Assembly: GCA_964637835.1 (NCBI GenBank) | Contig: CAZWYF010000002.1 | Location: forward strand, 123,710-187,709 | Length of the DNA stretch: 64,000 nucleotides | Direction of reading: 5' to 3' | Source: Glo-17 sp964637835 | GTDB taxonomy: Bacteria; Krumholzibacteriota; Krumholzibacteriia; LZORAL124-64-63 | Part shown: piece by piece, positions 52,039-61,041 of the stretch | How positions within the stretch are numbered: the stretch's first letter is position 1 | How the letters are laid out: each line of letters starts with the position of its first letter | Notes under the pieces: model-generated | What the model saw: the letters and a program-made list of their open reading frames with translations, nothing else | What the model was told of the DNA's origin: nothing | The model's database searches: none | Position numbers and translations under genes: made by a program

Positions 52039-53519
52039 ATCCGGTCGGGATCCGGCAGCTGCTCGCGCAGCCGCCGGGCATCTGCGAGGGCGGGAAAGTC
52101 CGGGTCCGCGCGATCCAGCATCCGCTCGAGCGAGTCGAGCAGCCGCCGGGACTCGCTGGCGTTGCCGGCCACGGCCTCGATGCTCCCTGCCACCAGCACG
52201 CCTTCCGCCAGACGGGGATTGACCGCGAGCGCCTCGCCCACCTGCACGCGGGCGCGGTCGAGCGCGCCGCTGGCGATGAGGTTGTAGGCCAGGTGCACGC
52301 GGTCATAGAGCCGGTGGTGCGGCGGCCAGTCCTCCTGGAGGGCGAGGACCCGGGCGAACCGGTCGGCGGCGGCCTGGTGCTCGCCCGCCATCTCGTCGAT
52401 CACCGCCCGGAAGCGCAGGAGGCGGGCGTCGGCGCGGGTGGTCGCGGCGGGGTTCTCGCCATACCACGGTTCGGCGGTCAGCGCGGTGGCGAGCGAATCG
52501 AGCACCGCGGTGCCGGCGGCGAGGTCGCCGCGGGCGAGTTGCAGCTGCAGCTCCGCCCAGCCGGCCAGCTCCGGGGCGGGGGCGTTCGCCAGGTACCGTG
52601 CGGCGCGCGTCGCCGCCTCCTCGTACAGGCGCAGGTTGAAGAGCAGACCGATGGTGCCGGTGGCGATGCTGTGCACGTGCTCGGTGCCGGCGATCTCGGC
52701 GAGCACCTGATCGCTCACCGACAGGGCGCGGTCCACCTCGCCGCGCATGAGGAAGACCTCGCTCAGGTTCACCAGCGAGTAGTAGAAGCTCGGGTCCTTG
52801 GCCAGCGCGGTGCGGTACTCCGCCTCGGCCTCCTCGTAGCGGCCGACGGTGCTCAGCACGTCACCCAGGGAGTCGTGGGGGTTGGCCAGGTCCGGCGCCA
52901 CGAAGGCGTACCGGCGCATGGCCGCCTCGGCCTCGTCGTAGCGGCCCTGATTGAGGAAGAGGTAGCCGAGGAAGTTGTAGGCGGCGGCGTAGTTGGGATT
53001 GATCTCCAGGATGTGCTGCCAGACCTGCTCGGCGCTGGCGAGGTCGCCGGCGCGGTCATGCTCGATCGCCTCGGCCACCAGCACCACCAGCTCGGAGGGG
53101 GCCAGTTCCCGGGCCACGCCGAGCAGCGAATCCCGCGCCGTGCGGTAGCGCGAGTCCCGGAGGTCCGACAGCCGCAGCTGCAGGAGCACACGGGCACGGT
53201 CGTCGGCGAGGGCGGCGGCGAGGCTGTCGGCGATCTGCACGTGACGTCGGCCGCGCTCGCTGATACCCATGCGGTAGGACAGCTCGCCGAGGGCGGCATG
53301 GGCGGGGGCGAGGTCCGGGTCGGCGGCCAGGGCGGCGCGCAACTGCTTCTCGGCGCGGTCGTACCGGACGGCCTGGAGCATGGCGTCGCCCTGCTCGTAG
53401 GCCTGCCAGGCGGCGCGGTCGTCGGTGTAGGGGGTGGCCGGGTTGCGATGGCGGACCACCAGGCCCACGGCGATCAGGACCGCGGCGGCCAGCATGACCA
53501 GGGGTGCCAGGCGCTTCAT
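52035..53519 (-). CDS. Membrane-anchored TPR protein
   Basis: A 494-aa protein with an N-terminal membrane anchor (LAPLVMLAAAVLIAVGLVV), then about a dozen TPR units (from AAWQAYEQGDAMLQAVRYDR to the C-terminal ADARRLREQLPDPDRI). It should lie mostly in the periplasm as a protein-interaction scaffold. Its ATG overlaps the TGA of the upstream phosphatase gene by 4 bp, so it likely works with it. Confidence 0.85.
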   Translation of the reverse strand: MKRLAPLVMLAAAVLIAVGLVVRHRNPATPYTDDRAAWQAYEQGDAMLQAVRYDRAEKQLRAALAADPDLAPAHAALGELSYRMGISERGRRHVQIADSLAAALADDRARVLLQLRLSDLRDSRYRTARDSLLGVARELAPSELVVLVAEAIEHDRAGDLASAEQVWQHILEINPNYAAAYNFLGYLFLNQGRYDEAEAAMRRYAFVAPDLANPHDSLGDVLSTVGRYEEAEAEYRTALAKDPSFYYSLVNLSEVFLMRGEVDRALSVSDQVLAEIAGTEHVHSIATGTIGLLFNLRLYEEAATRAARYLANAPAPELAGWAELQLQLARGDLAAGTAVLDSLATALTAEPWYGENPAATTRADARLLRFRAVIDEMAGEHQAAADRFARVLALQEDWPPHHRLYDRVHLAYNLIASGALDRARVQVGEALAVNPRLAEGVLVAGSIEAVAGNASESRRLLDSLERMLDRADPDFPALADARRLREQLPDPDRI

Positions 53520-56266
53520 GAGGCCTCCTCGCCCGCGCCCCGCTGCGAGCCGGCGCGCGCGGCGGCGGCCGGGGAGGCCGCGTCGCGGGCCGGCGCCAGC
53601 TTGAGCGCCACCAGGGTGATGTCGTCATCCGCCTCGTGGCGGCCGCGGAATCGCTGGAGCTCCTGATCGATGCACGGCAGCAGCTCGCCCACGTCCAGCT
53701 CGCCGTGCTCGCGGAGGAAGACGCAGAGCCGCTCCAGGCCGTACTCGTCCTCGTCGTCGGGACTGCGGGTCTCGGTCAGGCCGTCGGTGTACATGAGCAG
53801 CAGGTCGCCGTCGTCCAGCGCCACCTCCTCCTCGCCGTAGGTCCCGAAGTCGAAGGCGCCCAGGGGCAGGCCGCCCTCCTCGAGGCGCCGCAGGCTGCCG
53901 TCGCGCCGCATCAGGACCGGGGCGTCGTGGCCGCCGGAACTGTAGACCAGGGTGCGGGCCACCGGATCGAGGAAGGCCAGGAACACGGTGGCGAAGTGCA
54001 TGGAGTCGGTGGCGGCGTGCAACTGGCGGTTGACGCGGGTGAGGATCTCCGCCGGCGAGTCGTAGATGTCGCTCTGGGCGCGCAGCGAGGCCTGGAGGTT
54101 GGAGGCCAGCAGGGAGGCGGGCATGCCCTTGCCGCTGACGTCGGCGATGATCAGCACCAGCTTGCCGTCCTGCCGCGGGATCATGTCGTAGTAGTCGCCG
54201 GAGACGGCCTTGCTCGAGAGGTTGACCGCGTCGATCTGCAGGCCCTCGTAGCTGGGGATCCTGGCCGGCAGCAGGCGGCTCTGGATGGCGCGCGCCAGGC
54301 GCATCTCCTCCTCGAGCTTCTGCTTGGCCACCTCCTCCTCGTAGAGCCGCGTGTTCTCCAGCTGCATGGCGGTCTGGCCGGCGACGATGGTCAAGAGCTG
54401 GATCTCGTGCAGGGCGTAAGGCTCGCCGCCGGGCTTGGCCGGCAGGGCCACCAGGCCGATCACGCGGCCGGAGACCGCCAGCGGCACCAGCAGGTTCACA
54501 CCGCCGCGGGCCAGTGCGGACACCTCCCGCCGTCGTGTGGCCAGCTCCAGCTGCTCCCGCGTGACGGCCTGCTGCTCCACGAAGCCGCGGCCCTCGGCGG
54601 GGTCGATCCAGAAGGGCTCCAGGCGCTGTTCGATCACGCGGAGGGTGGCCGTCAGTTCCAGTTGACGGGGTGCGCGGACAGCCGCCGGCAGGCCGGTGGA
54701 GCCGATGGTGGCGTCGTCCTCGCCGGCAGGCCAGGCGCGCTCCCAGACCACCTCGCTGCTCGCGTGGCGCGGGATGTAGAACCAGAGGCCCGGCGCCTCG
54801 AGCGCGTCGCGCAGTCCGCGGCCCACCTTCTCCAGCAAGAGCTGGCGCTGGATCAGGCCGGGGATCTCGCGGCCGAACTGCTCGAGCAGGACGGCGAGGT
54901 TGGCCCGCGAGCGGTAGAGCCGGTTCTCCAGTTCCCGCTGCATCCGGGTCCGGACCGGCCACAGCGCCCCCGCCACGCCCAGGGTCACCCCCACGGCGAT
55001 CAGGGGGTTGGGCGAACCGATGAGCGTGACCAGCTGGCTGCCCAGCCAGAACACCGCGCTGCCCCAGGCCAGCAGCAGCAGGCCGCTGAGCACGGCGTAC
55101 AGGAGGTTGCGCCGGACCAGGAACTCGATCTGCAGCACCTGGTAGCGCGCCACGCAGTAGCCGAAGCTCACCGGGATGGCCACCAGGGGCAGCACGCCGA
55201 GGACCGCCAGCTCGCTACGCGCGACGATCTCCTCGAGTCCGATCTTGATCACCAGGAACGGCACCACGCCCACGAGCGTGCCCCAGGTCAGGATGCGCAC
55301 CCGCTCGCGCAGCAGCGGGTCGCGATAGCTGAAGTAGCTGTGCATCAGGGCGGCGAGGCCGGCCAGGTAGTAGACGCCCAGCACGATCCAGGTCACCGCG
55401 TCGATGCGCGCTCCCTGGTCGCCGAAGAACTGGTCCAGGGTGAAGCGCAGGTAGAACATGGCTGGCAGCAGGTACAGCAGCGGCGAGAGCCAGGGATGGC
55501 GGGCGATGGTCTGCTTCTTCTCCGGGAACACGAGGAAGAACTGCAGGAAGAACGCGGGCAGCAGGAAGCGCGCGAAGGCGCCGCCGTTGCGGGTGATGAT
55601 GTCGCCCCAGAAGTAGCTCGAGCGCTCGAGGTTGGTCATGAAGTAGACCGCGAACGTCAAGCAGAGCAGGAAGAAGAGCCGGGCGGGACGGTCGTTGTGG
55701 CTCTTGAGGAAGACCAGGAAGCCGATCACCAGGTAGACGGCGGCCAGGACCACGTTCACCGCGTAGGTGCGGTCGGCGGCGCGGAATCCCGAGAGCGGCA
55801 CCGGTACCACCAGTCGACGGCCGTCGCGGGCGATGAGGTAGGGGACCGTGGTGCCCGGTTCCTGGCGCCCCAGCACCTCGGCGGCCGCCCGCGGCGAGGT
55901 GACCACGCGGTTGGCGATGCCCTCGATGGTGTCGCCCTGGCGCAGCGGCGTGGCCGGCGCACCCGGCGTGCCCGGACGGCCGGACACGTCGAGCACGGTG
56001 AGCTGGGGACGACCGAGCAGCCAGACGGTGCCGTCGTTGGGCCGCACCTTGGTGGCGTCCACCGCCGCGAACACGCAGAACGCCACGGCGATCACGCCCA
56101 GGCCCAGGAACACCGGGCGCGAGAACGCCAGCCGGGCGAGGCGGTGCAGCGGGGTGGGCGTGGCCGTGGCCGGTGGCATGTCCAGTCCGTTCGCGAACAG
56201 TGACGGGAGTCCGGACCGAGGCTGCGGCGGGATCCCAGGCAGCAGATTAGTGGTCGACCCGTCCAT
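53516..56266 (-). CDS. Membrane SpoIIE/PP2C-type phosphatase with PDZ-like, 7TM-like and GAF regions
   Basis: A 916-aa signalling protein. First membrane helix about 48-68, then a PDZ-like periplasmic domain (about 90-158, LRQGDTIEGIANRVVTSPRA), about seven membrane helices (165-420), a GAF-like domain (about 450-640), a coiled stretch (EEEVAKQKLEEEMRLARAI), and a PP2C phosphatase (about 670-895) with SGDYYDMI, VSGKGMPASLLAS and EADDDITLVALKL. Such RsbU/SpoIIE enzymes dephosphorylate anti-anti-sigma factors. ATG at 56266 is better than a TTG two codons upstream. Coupled to the TPR gene. Confidence 0.88.
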   Translation of the reverse strand: MDGSTTNLLPGIPPQPRSGLPSLFANGLDMPPATATPTPLHRLARLAFSRPVFLGLGVIAVAFCVFAAVDATKVRPNDGTVWLLGRPQLTVLDVSGRPGTPGAPATPLRQGDTIEGIANRVVTSPRAAAEVLGRQEPGTTVPYLIARDGRRLVVPVPLSGFRAADRTYAVNVVLAAVYLVIGFLVFLKSHNDRPARLFFLLCLTFAVYFMTNLERSSYFWGDIITRNGGAFARFLLPAFFLQFFLVFPEKKQTIARHPWLSPLLYLLPAMFYLRFTLDQFFGDQGARIDAVTWIVLGVYYLAGLAALMHSYFSYRDPLLRERVRILTWGTLVGVVPFLVIKIGLEEIVARSELAVLGVLPLVAIPVSFGYCVARYQVLQIEFLVRRNLLYAVLSGLLLLAWGSAVFWLGSQLVTLIGSPNPLIAVGVTLGVAGALWPVRTRMQRELENRLYRSRANLAVLLEQFGREIPGLIQRQLLLEKVGRGLRDALEAPGLWFYIPRHASSEVVWERAWPAGEDDATIGSTGLPAAVRAPRQLELTATLRVIEQRLEPFWIDPAEGRGFVEQQAVTREQLELATRRREVSALARGGVNLLVPLAVSGRVIGLVALPAKPGGEPYALHEIQLLTIVAGQTAMQLENTRLYEEEVAKQKLEEEMRLARAIQSRLLPARIPSYEGLQIDAVNLSSKAVSGDYYDMIPRQDGKLVLIIADVSGKGMPASLLASNLQASLRAQSDIYDSPAEILTRVNRQLHAATDSMHFATVFLAFLDPVARTLVYSSGGHDAPVLMRRDGSLRRLEEGGLPLGAFDFGTYGEEEVALDDGDLLLMYTDGLTETRSPDDEDEYGLERLCVFLREHGELDVGELLPCIDQELQRFRGRHEADDDITLVALKLAPARDAASPAAAARAGSQRGAGEEAS

Positions 56267-56310
56267 GATCAATCCCCGGGCAGCGAGCTGCGTCCTCCGT
56301 TAGACGCACC

Positions 56311-56340
56311 GGCGCCCGGCAGGGTTGCATGCCGGGCGCC
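56311..56340 (-). terminator. Hairpin between CHAT gene and phosphatase gene
   Basis: Perfect 11-bp stem GGCGCCCGGCA with an 8-nt loop, 37 bp downstream of the CHAT gene stop in its reading direction. No T run; may be a weak terminator. Confidence 0.45.
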
Positions 56341-56376
56341 CGTCGCGGGAGGAAGTCGGAGTTTCCTGGTCTTCTC

Positions 56377-57648
56377 CTAAAGATCCGCCAGGCGCAGGGT
56401 TGCGTAGCCCTGCACGCCGTGGGCGAGCCAGGCGGGGTGCTCCGCGCCGAGCTCCGCGCGCAGCGCCAGGGCGGCCTGGCGCTGCGCCGCGCCCACGCAG
56501 AGACCATCGGCCATGGCGCCGTAGAATCCCGCCGCGAACCTTCGCGCCGGGCGGCTGAACACCGGAGCGGACGTGCCCACGAACGTGGAGGCGCCCGCGG
56601 CGAGGAAGCGCCGGCCCAGCCAGGCCAGGCTGCACCAGCTGTTGGAGAAGACCAGGGGCGGCAGGCAGCCGTCGCGGCCGAGGTGCTCCGGCGCCACCGG
56701 GCCGTCTTCCAGCAGCCAGCCGGCGCCGCCGGTCGCGCCATGGGTTCCGGCGGTGCGGCCCACGCCCACCGGCGCGCCGCGCCGGGCGAAGGACTCGAGC
56801 GCCTGATCGAGGGCCACCTCCACCGGGTCGACCCCCAGGACCTCGCCCTCGAGGCCCACGAGATCGTCCACGGCCTGGGCGTGGTCCTCCTGGCCGGCGG
56901 CGGCCATCAGGCCCGCGAGCCACCGGTTCTCTCCCGCACCCGAGACCTCGGGCGGCTGGCTGGTGGGGGCGGCGAAGTGCAGGGCCTGGTAGAGCATGGC
57001 GCGCGCGGCGAGCAGTCCGGGACTCACGGCGCCGGGGATGCGCAGGCGCGCCGGGCCGGCCGGGCCGGTCTCCAGCGCGGCGTCGATGCCCTCGGCCTCG
57101 CGGAACATCAGGCGGCGGATCTCCTCGCGGCCGTGGCCGGCGACGAAGAGGATCTCCGGGTCCGTGCGGGGCTCGTCGCTGGCCTCGGTCCCCGCGCCGC
57201 TGGCGAAGAGCGCGTCGCTGTGGCGCTGCATCCACAGGCGCGGCGGATCGAGTTCGGGGACCCGCGACCCGTGGGGGGCGGCGGCGAGCGCATGGTTTTC
57301 GAGCAGGAACGTCATGCCATTGTGCAGCCAGTGCCAGGGCAGGCCCAGCCAGGGCTCCGGGGCCACCACGTGGTAACCCAGGACGGGCGTGTCGCCGGTG
57401 GCCGGCGACGGCGTCTCGGCGCCGGGGCGATCGGCATCCGGACGGAAGGCCCCGGCGTCGGCCGCCGTGACCGCCTGGAAGAGCGACCAGCCCACCGCCT
57501 GGCAATGCTGCGCGATACGTGGCGCATCGAGGCCGTGCTGCTCCTGCAGCGCGGGCAGCGCGGCCAGCAGATCCTGCGCCTCGGCGATCAGGCGGTCGGT
57601 GGGCGGGCACTCGCCCGGCTGGGGCAGGGGGATGTCGATCCAGCGCAT
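56377..57648 (-). CDS. CHAT-domain cysteine protease-like protein
   Basis: A 423-aa protein with no signal peptide. The CHAT (caspase-like) pattern is visible: PWLGLPWHWLHNGMTFLLEN near 98-118 for the lPWElL strand, ILFVAGHG at about 166-173, TAGTHG near 299-304, then WLLEDGPVAPEHL and LVFSNSWCS. The likely dyad is His303 and Cys339; His172 is an alternative. The end (RRFAAGFYGAMADGLCVGAA) is also typical. There are no TPR repeats or partner gene beside it, so substrate and trigger are unknown. ATG at 57648 follows GGAGG. It lies between tRNA-Leu and the phosphatase gene. Confidence 0.65.
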   Translation of the reverse strand: MRWIDIPLPQPGECPPTDRLIAEAQDLLAALPALQEQHGLDAPRIAQHCQAVGWSLFQAVTAADAGAFRPDADRPGAETPSPATGDTPVLGYHVVAPEPWLGLPWHWLHNGMTFLLENHALAAAPHGSRVPELDPPRLWMQRHSDALFASGAGTEASDEPRTDPEILFVAGHGREEIRRLMFREAEGIDAALETGPAGPARLRIPGAVSPGLLAARAMLYQALHFAAPTSQPPEVSGAGENRWLAGLMAAAGQEDHAQAVDDLVGLEGEVLGVDPVEVALDQALESFARRGAPVGVGRTAGTHGATGGAGWLLEDGPVAPEHLGRDGCLPPLVFSNSWCSLAWLGRRFLAAGASTFVGTSAPVFSRPARRFAAGFYGAMADGLCVGAAQRQAALALRAELGAEHPAWLAHGVQGYATLRLADL

Positions 57649-57775
57649 GGATGCCTCCGGTGCGATGCGGGTCCGCGCGACCCTCGGGAACGGGCCGGTC
57701 GGGACCATGCACGTGGCGTGCCGGACGCAGGAGGCGCAGGGGATGGCGGCGGGGAGGGAATGGCCGGTGGCAGGG

Positions 57776-57799
57776 AAAAAAATACCGCCTGCCGGCGGT
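57776..57799 (-). terminator. Terminator of tRNA-Leu
   Basis: On the - strand: ACCGCC, GGCA loop, GGCGGT, then A and seven T. A standard intrinsic terminator just after the tRNA 3' end. Confidence 0.8.
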
Positions 57800-57802
57800 G
57801 CG

Positions 57803-57889
57803 TGGTGCCCAGGGGGAGACTCGAACTCCCACGAGGTTTCCCCCACTACGACCTGAACGTAGCGCGTCTACCAATTCCGCCACCTGGGC
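57803..57889 (-). tRNA. tRNA-Leu (anticodon CAG)
   Basis: 87 nt including an encoded CCA. Acceptor stem GCCCAGG/CCTGGGC, anticodon stem CTACG/CGTAG around TTCAGGT, long variable arm (type II) and T loop GTTCGAGTC. Promoter and terminator are both visible. Confidence 0.95.
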
Positions 57890-57936
57890 ACCATATTCGC
57901 GATGTCGTCGCGACGATCACGCCGCGGCGGGGACGA

Positions 57937-57965
57937 AACTTAGCCCGCCCCCGCAGGGGTGTCAA
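57937..57965 (-). promoter_or_regulatory. Promoter of tRNA-Leu
   Basis: On the - strand: TTGACA (perfect -35), 17 bp, TAAGTT, about 48 bp before the tRNA. Confidence 0.75.
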
Positions 57966-58162
57966 CCGCCGAATCGCACTTTTGCGCCCCGCCCGGGAAC
58001 CGCCCGGNNNNNNNNNNNNNNNNNNNNNNNNNNNNNNNNNNNNNNNNNNNNNNNNNNNNNNNNNNNNNNNNNNNNNNNNNNNNNNNNNNNNNNNNNNNNN
58101 NNNNNNNGCAGGGGTGTCAACCGCCGAATCGCACTTTTGCGCCCCGCCCGGGAACCGCCCGG
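57953..58162. other. Assembly gap (100 N at 58008-58107) with duplicated 55-bp flanks
   Basis: 57953-58007 equals 58108-58162. The right copy continues with one further GAACCGCCCGG unit. The duplication includes the tRNA-Leu -35 box, so a merged sequence would have one promoter only. Confidence 0.9.
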
Positions 58163-58185
58163 GAACCGCCCGGCGGGACCCGGAC

Positions 58186-58214
58186 TTGAGGGTGGGCCGG
58201 GCGCGTGCTAGCTT
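58186..58214 (+). promoter_or_regulatory. Promoter of the smpB operon
   Basis: TTGAGG, 17 bp, TAGCTT, 31 bp before the start codon of smpB. Confidence 0.7.
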
Positions 58215-58245
58215 GCGAGCCGATACCCGGCGAACCGAGGAGCGG

Positions 58246-58719
58246 ATGAACGCCAGCAAGTCCCCCGGTGGCATCAAGGTCATCGCCCAGAACCGCAAGG
58301 CTCGCCACGAGTACGAGATCCTCCAGACCCTGGAGGCGGGCATCGTGCTGCTCGGCTCGGAGGTCAAGGCACTGCGCAACGGCCGCGTGAACCTGGGCGA
58401 CAGCTACGGCGAGATCAAGCGCGGCGAGGTGTGGCTGCAGAAGATGCACGTCGGCCCGTACGAGATGGCCAACCGCCAGAACCACGAGCCCTTCCGCCCG
58501 CGCAAGCTCTTGCTCAACCGGCGGGAGATCCGTAAGCTGGCGCCCCGGCTCGAGGAGGGGGGACGCACCCTGGTGCCGCTGAAGGTCTACTTCAAGCACG
58601 GACTGGTGAAGGTGGAACTGGCGCTCGCCCGCGGCAAGAAGCTGTACGACAAGCGCGACGACAAGGCCCGGCGCGATGCCGAGCGCCAGATCGCGCGCAT
58701 CACCGGCCGCCGGGGCTGA
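58246..58719 (+). CDS. smpB: SsrA-binding protein
   Basis: A 157-aa partner of tmRNA in rescue of stalled ribosomes. IAQNRKARHEYEILQTLEAGI, LLGSEVKALRNGRVNL, EVWLQKMHVGPYE and the basic C-terminal tail GKKLYDKRDDKARRDAER are conserved. ATG at 58246 follows GAGGAG. No ssrA gene is seen beside it. It heads a co-directional set running to rdgB. Confidence 0.96.
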   Translation: MNASKSPGGIKVIAQNRKARHEYEILQTLEAGIVLLGSEVKALRNGRVNLGDSYGEIKRGEVWLQKMHVGPYEMANRQNHEPFRPRKLLLNRREIRKLAPRLEEGGRTLVPLKVYFKHGLVKVELALARGKKLYDKRDDKARRDAERQIARITGRRG

Positions 58720-58741
58720 GGCCGGCAGGGCAAGGAGCAGC

Positions 58742-60409
58742 ATGGCCGGAACGCAGGGAATGCACGGGCGCCGCCGGGCGCGGCCGTGGCGGCGGTGGCC
58801 GGTGATGCTGGCCCTGGCGCTGGCAGCGCTGGGAACCATGACGCCCGCTCCGGGGGCCCACGCCCAGGATGCCGCGTCCCCGGCCGACCCCCTCGCCTGG
58901 CGCCGCGTGGACCCGGCGGCGGCCGATCTCTCGCTCACCGTCGAGGATCGCACCAGCGGCCGCAGCCGCGCCATCGGCGGCCGCCGCCTGCTGGCCGGCT
59001 CCCGGGAGGTCTATCTGCGCTCGGCGGTGGTGGCGGACGTGCTGCAGGCCAGCCGCCTGTGGCAGGCCGTCTCCCGGCAGCTGACCCTGCAGGTGGCGGG
59101 CGCCAGCTTCCGCTGCACCGAGGGCAGCCGGCTGGTGACCCTCGAGGATCGCGAGGCCCTGCTCCCGGTGCCGGTGCTCTACCATGAGGGCGATCTCTGG
59201 CTGCCCATGCTGCTGGTCACGCGGATCGTGGCCCCCGAGGCGGGCCTGGCCCTGCGCTGGGATGCGGACGAGCTGCGCCTGGCCGTGGGGCAGGCCCAGG
59301 TCAACCTCACCGACCTGCGGGTCTCCGAGCTCACCCGCGCCACCAGCGTACACCTGACCGCCCGGGAGCCGCTCAGCTTCCGGGCCAGCAGCCCCGAGCC
59401 CGGCCTCATCGAGCTGAAGGTCTACGGCGCCCAGGCCGATCTGGGCCGCGTCCGTCTGGACGCCCCCCGCGGCCTGGTGCTCGGCGCCCGCACCCGGCAG
59501 GCCGCCGACCACGCCGTGGTCTCCGTCCGCGTCTCCGACCTGGTCTCCCGTTACCGCACCTACACGCTGGAGGAGGGCCGGGAGATCGTCCTGGTGGTGG
59601 AGGAGGAACAGGTCGCGGCGCTGCCGGAGCCGGTGCCCCGCGGCCGGGCCGACCTCGCCTTCTCCGAGCGCCCGGTGGACGTCACGCGCCGCCTGGAGAT
59701 CCGCACCGTGGTGGTCGATCCCGGCCATGGCGGGGGCGACCCCGGTGTCGCCGGCGTGGGCGGCCTGCTGGAGAAGGACATCAACCTGGCGGTGGGCCGG
59801 GAACTGGCCGGCTACCTGCGCCGGCAGGGCCTCGAGGTGGTGCTCACCCGCGAGGACGACACCCACCTCGGCCTGGCTGAACGCGCGGAGATCGCCAACG
59901 CCGCCGGCGGGGACATCTTCGTCTCGTTGCACTGCAACGGCTGGTTCAACGAGGGCGCCCACGGCCTGGAGACCTACTTCCTGTCGCCGGCCAAGTCGGA
60001 CTGGAGCAAGAGCGTCGAGACCGTGGAGAACCGCGGCCATCCCGAACACCAGGAGCCCCAGGACGTGGAGTTCATCGTCTGGGACCTGGTGCAGAATCGG
60101 TACATCTCCGCCAGCAGCGACCTGGCCGAGGTGATCCAGGCCGGCGTCTGCGCCGACATCGATCTGCCCGATCGTGGCGTGCGCCAGGCCGGCTTCCGCG
60201 TGCTGGTGGGCGCCTGGATGCCGGCGGTGCTGGTGGAGATGGGCTTCCTCACCCATCCGCAGGAGGCGCGCCGACTGGCCAGCACCAGCTACCAGCGCAC
60301 GCTGGCCCGCGCCCTCGGCGACGCCATCCTCGCCTATCGCGATCAGACCGCTCACGCCGTGGCCCAGGAAGCCGCGGCCGCCGGCGCCGACGGGACGGGT
60401 CAGCGATGA
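58742..60409 (+). CDS. N-acetylmuramoyl-L-alanine amidase (amidase_3)
   Basis: A 555-aa exported zinc amidase cutting the peptide from muramic acid during cell separation. Signal peptide about 17-40; AMIN-like beta region (about 45-310); catalytic domain (about 320-535) with zinc and catalytic residues in VVVDPGHGGGDPG, LLEKDINL, SLHCNGWFN and VLVEMGFLTHP. The substrate-facing insertion VENRGHPEHQEPQD is of the AmiC/AmiB type. Follows smpB by 22 bp with AAGGAG; the stop overlaps the next ATG. Confidence 0.92.
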   Translation: MAGTQGMHGRRRARPWRRWPVMLALALAALGTMTPAPGAHAQDAASPADPLAWRRVDPAAADLSLTVEDRTSGRSRAIGGRRLLAGSREVYLRSAVVADVLQASRLWQAVSRQLTLQVAGASFRCTEGSRLVTLEDREALLPVPVLYHEGDLWLPMLLVTRIVAPEAGLALRWDADELRLAVGQAQVNLTDLRVSELTRATSVHLTAREPLSFRASSPEPGLIELKVYGAQADLGRVRLDAPRGLVLGARTRQAADHAVVSVRVSDLVSRYRTYTLEEGREIVLVVEEEQVAALPEPVPRGRADLAFSERPVDVTRRLEIRTVVVDPGHGGGDPGVAGVGGLLEKDINLAVGRELAGYLRRQGLEVVLTREDDTHLGLAERAEIANAAGGDIFVSLHCNGWFNEGAHGLETYFLSPAKSDWSKSVETVENRGHPEHQEPQDVEFIVWDLVQNRYISASSDLAEVIQAGVCADIDLPDRGVRQAGFRVLVGAWMPAVLVEMGFLTHPQEARRLASTSYQRTLARALGDAILAYRDQTAHAVAQEAAAAGADGTGQR

Positions 60410-61041
60410 ACGACAGCCCCCGCCGCCCGCCCAGCACCGACGCCTCGCGCCGCCGCCGGGGCCGACGCACGGGCGCCCTGCGCTGGCCCTTCTGGCTGGG
60501 CCTGCTGCTGCTCGCCGGCGGCAGCGCCTGGTTCCTCTGGAACCTGGGCCGCCAGCCGGCCGCCGAGATGGATGCCGTCGAGACGCCTGCCGCGACCGTG
60601 GCGGAGGCCCCGGCCGCCGGCGACCGGGCCGTGATCCTGATCTTCCCGGAGTGGGACGCCGCCGGCTACGTCACCGAGCGCCGCCGCGTGCCCAGCCGCG
60701 GGCGCGCGGAGGAGGACCTGCTGGCCATCATGCAGGAGCTCTGCAACGGGCCCGAGCGCAGCGGGGCGGTCAACGGCCTGCCCGAACGCACGGAGATCCT
60801 GGGGGCGTTCCTGGACCGCGAGGGTCGCCAGGCGGTGCTCGACTTCAGCCGCGAGCTGGTGGTGCGGCATCCCGGCGGCAGCGCCGCGGAGTCGGCCACC
60901 CTCACCTCCATCCTGCGCACCGTGGCGCTGAACTTCCCCGACGTGGAGGTCTGCCGCATCCTGGTGGGCGGGGAGCAGGCCGAGACCATCGCCGGCCACA
61001 TCTCCCTGGATCGCGCCTTCGACCTGCGGAGGTGGCTCTAG
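60406..61041 (+). CDS. Membrane-anchored GerMN-domain protein
   Basis: A 211-aa protein with one membrane helix (WPFWLGLLLLAGGSAWFLW, about 27-45) after a basic cytoplasmic start. The external part is a GerMN domain (about 73-205): AVILIFPEW, EEDLLAIMQELCNGP, LDFSRELV, ESATLTSILRTVALNFP and CRILVGGEQAETIAGHI. GerM proteins work with amidases in cell-wall processing in sporulating bacteria; pairing with the amidase gene upstream fits a similar envelope task here. Both ends overlap neighbours. Confidence 0.88.
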   Translation: MNDSPRRPPSTDASRRRRGRRTGALRWPFWLGLLLLAGGSAWFLWNLGRQPAAEMDAVETPAATVAEAPAAGDRAVILIFPEWDAAGYVTERRRVPSRGRAEEDLLAIMQELCNGPERSGAVNGLPERTEILGAFLDREGRQAVLDFSRELVVRHPGGSAAESATLTSILRTVALNFPDVEVCRILVGGEQAETIAGHISLDRAFDLRRWL

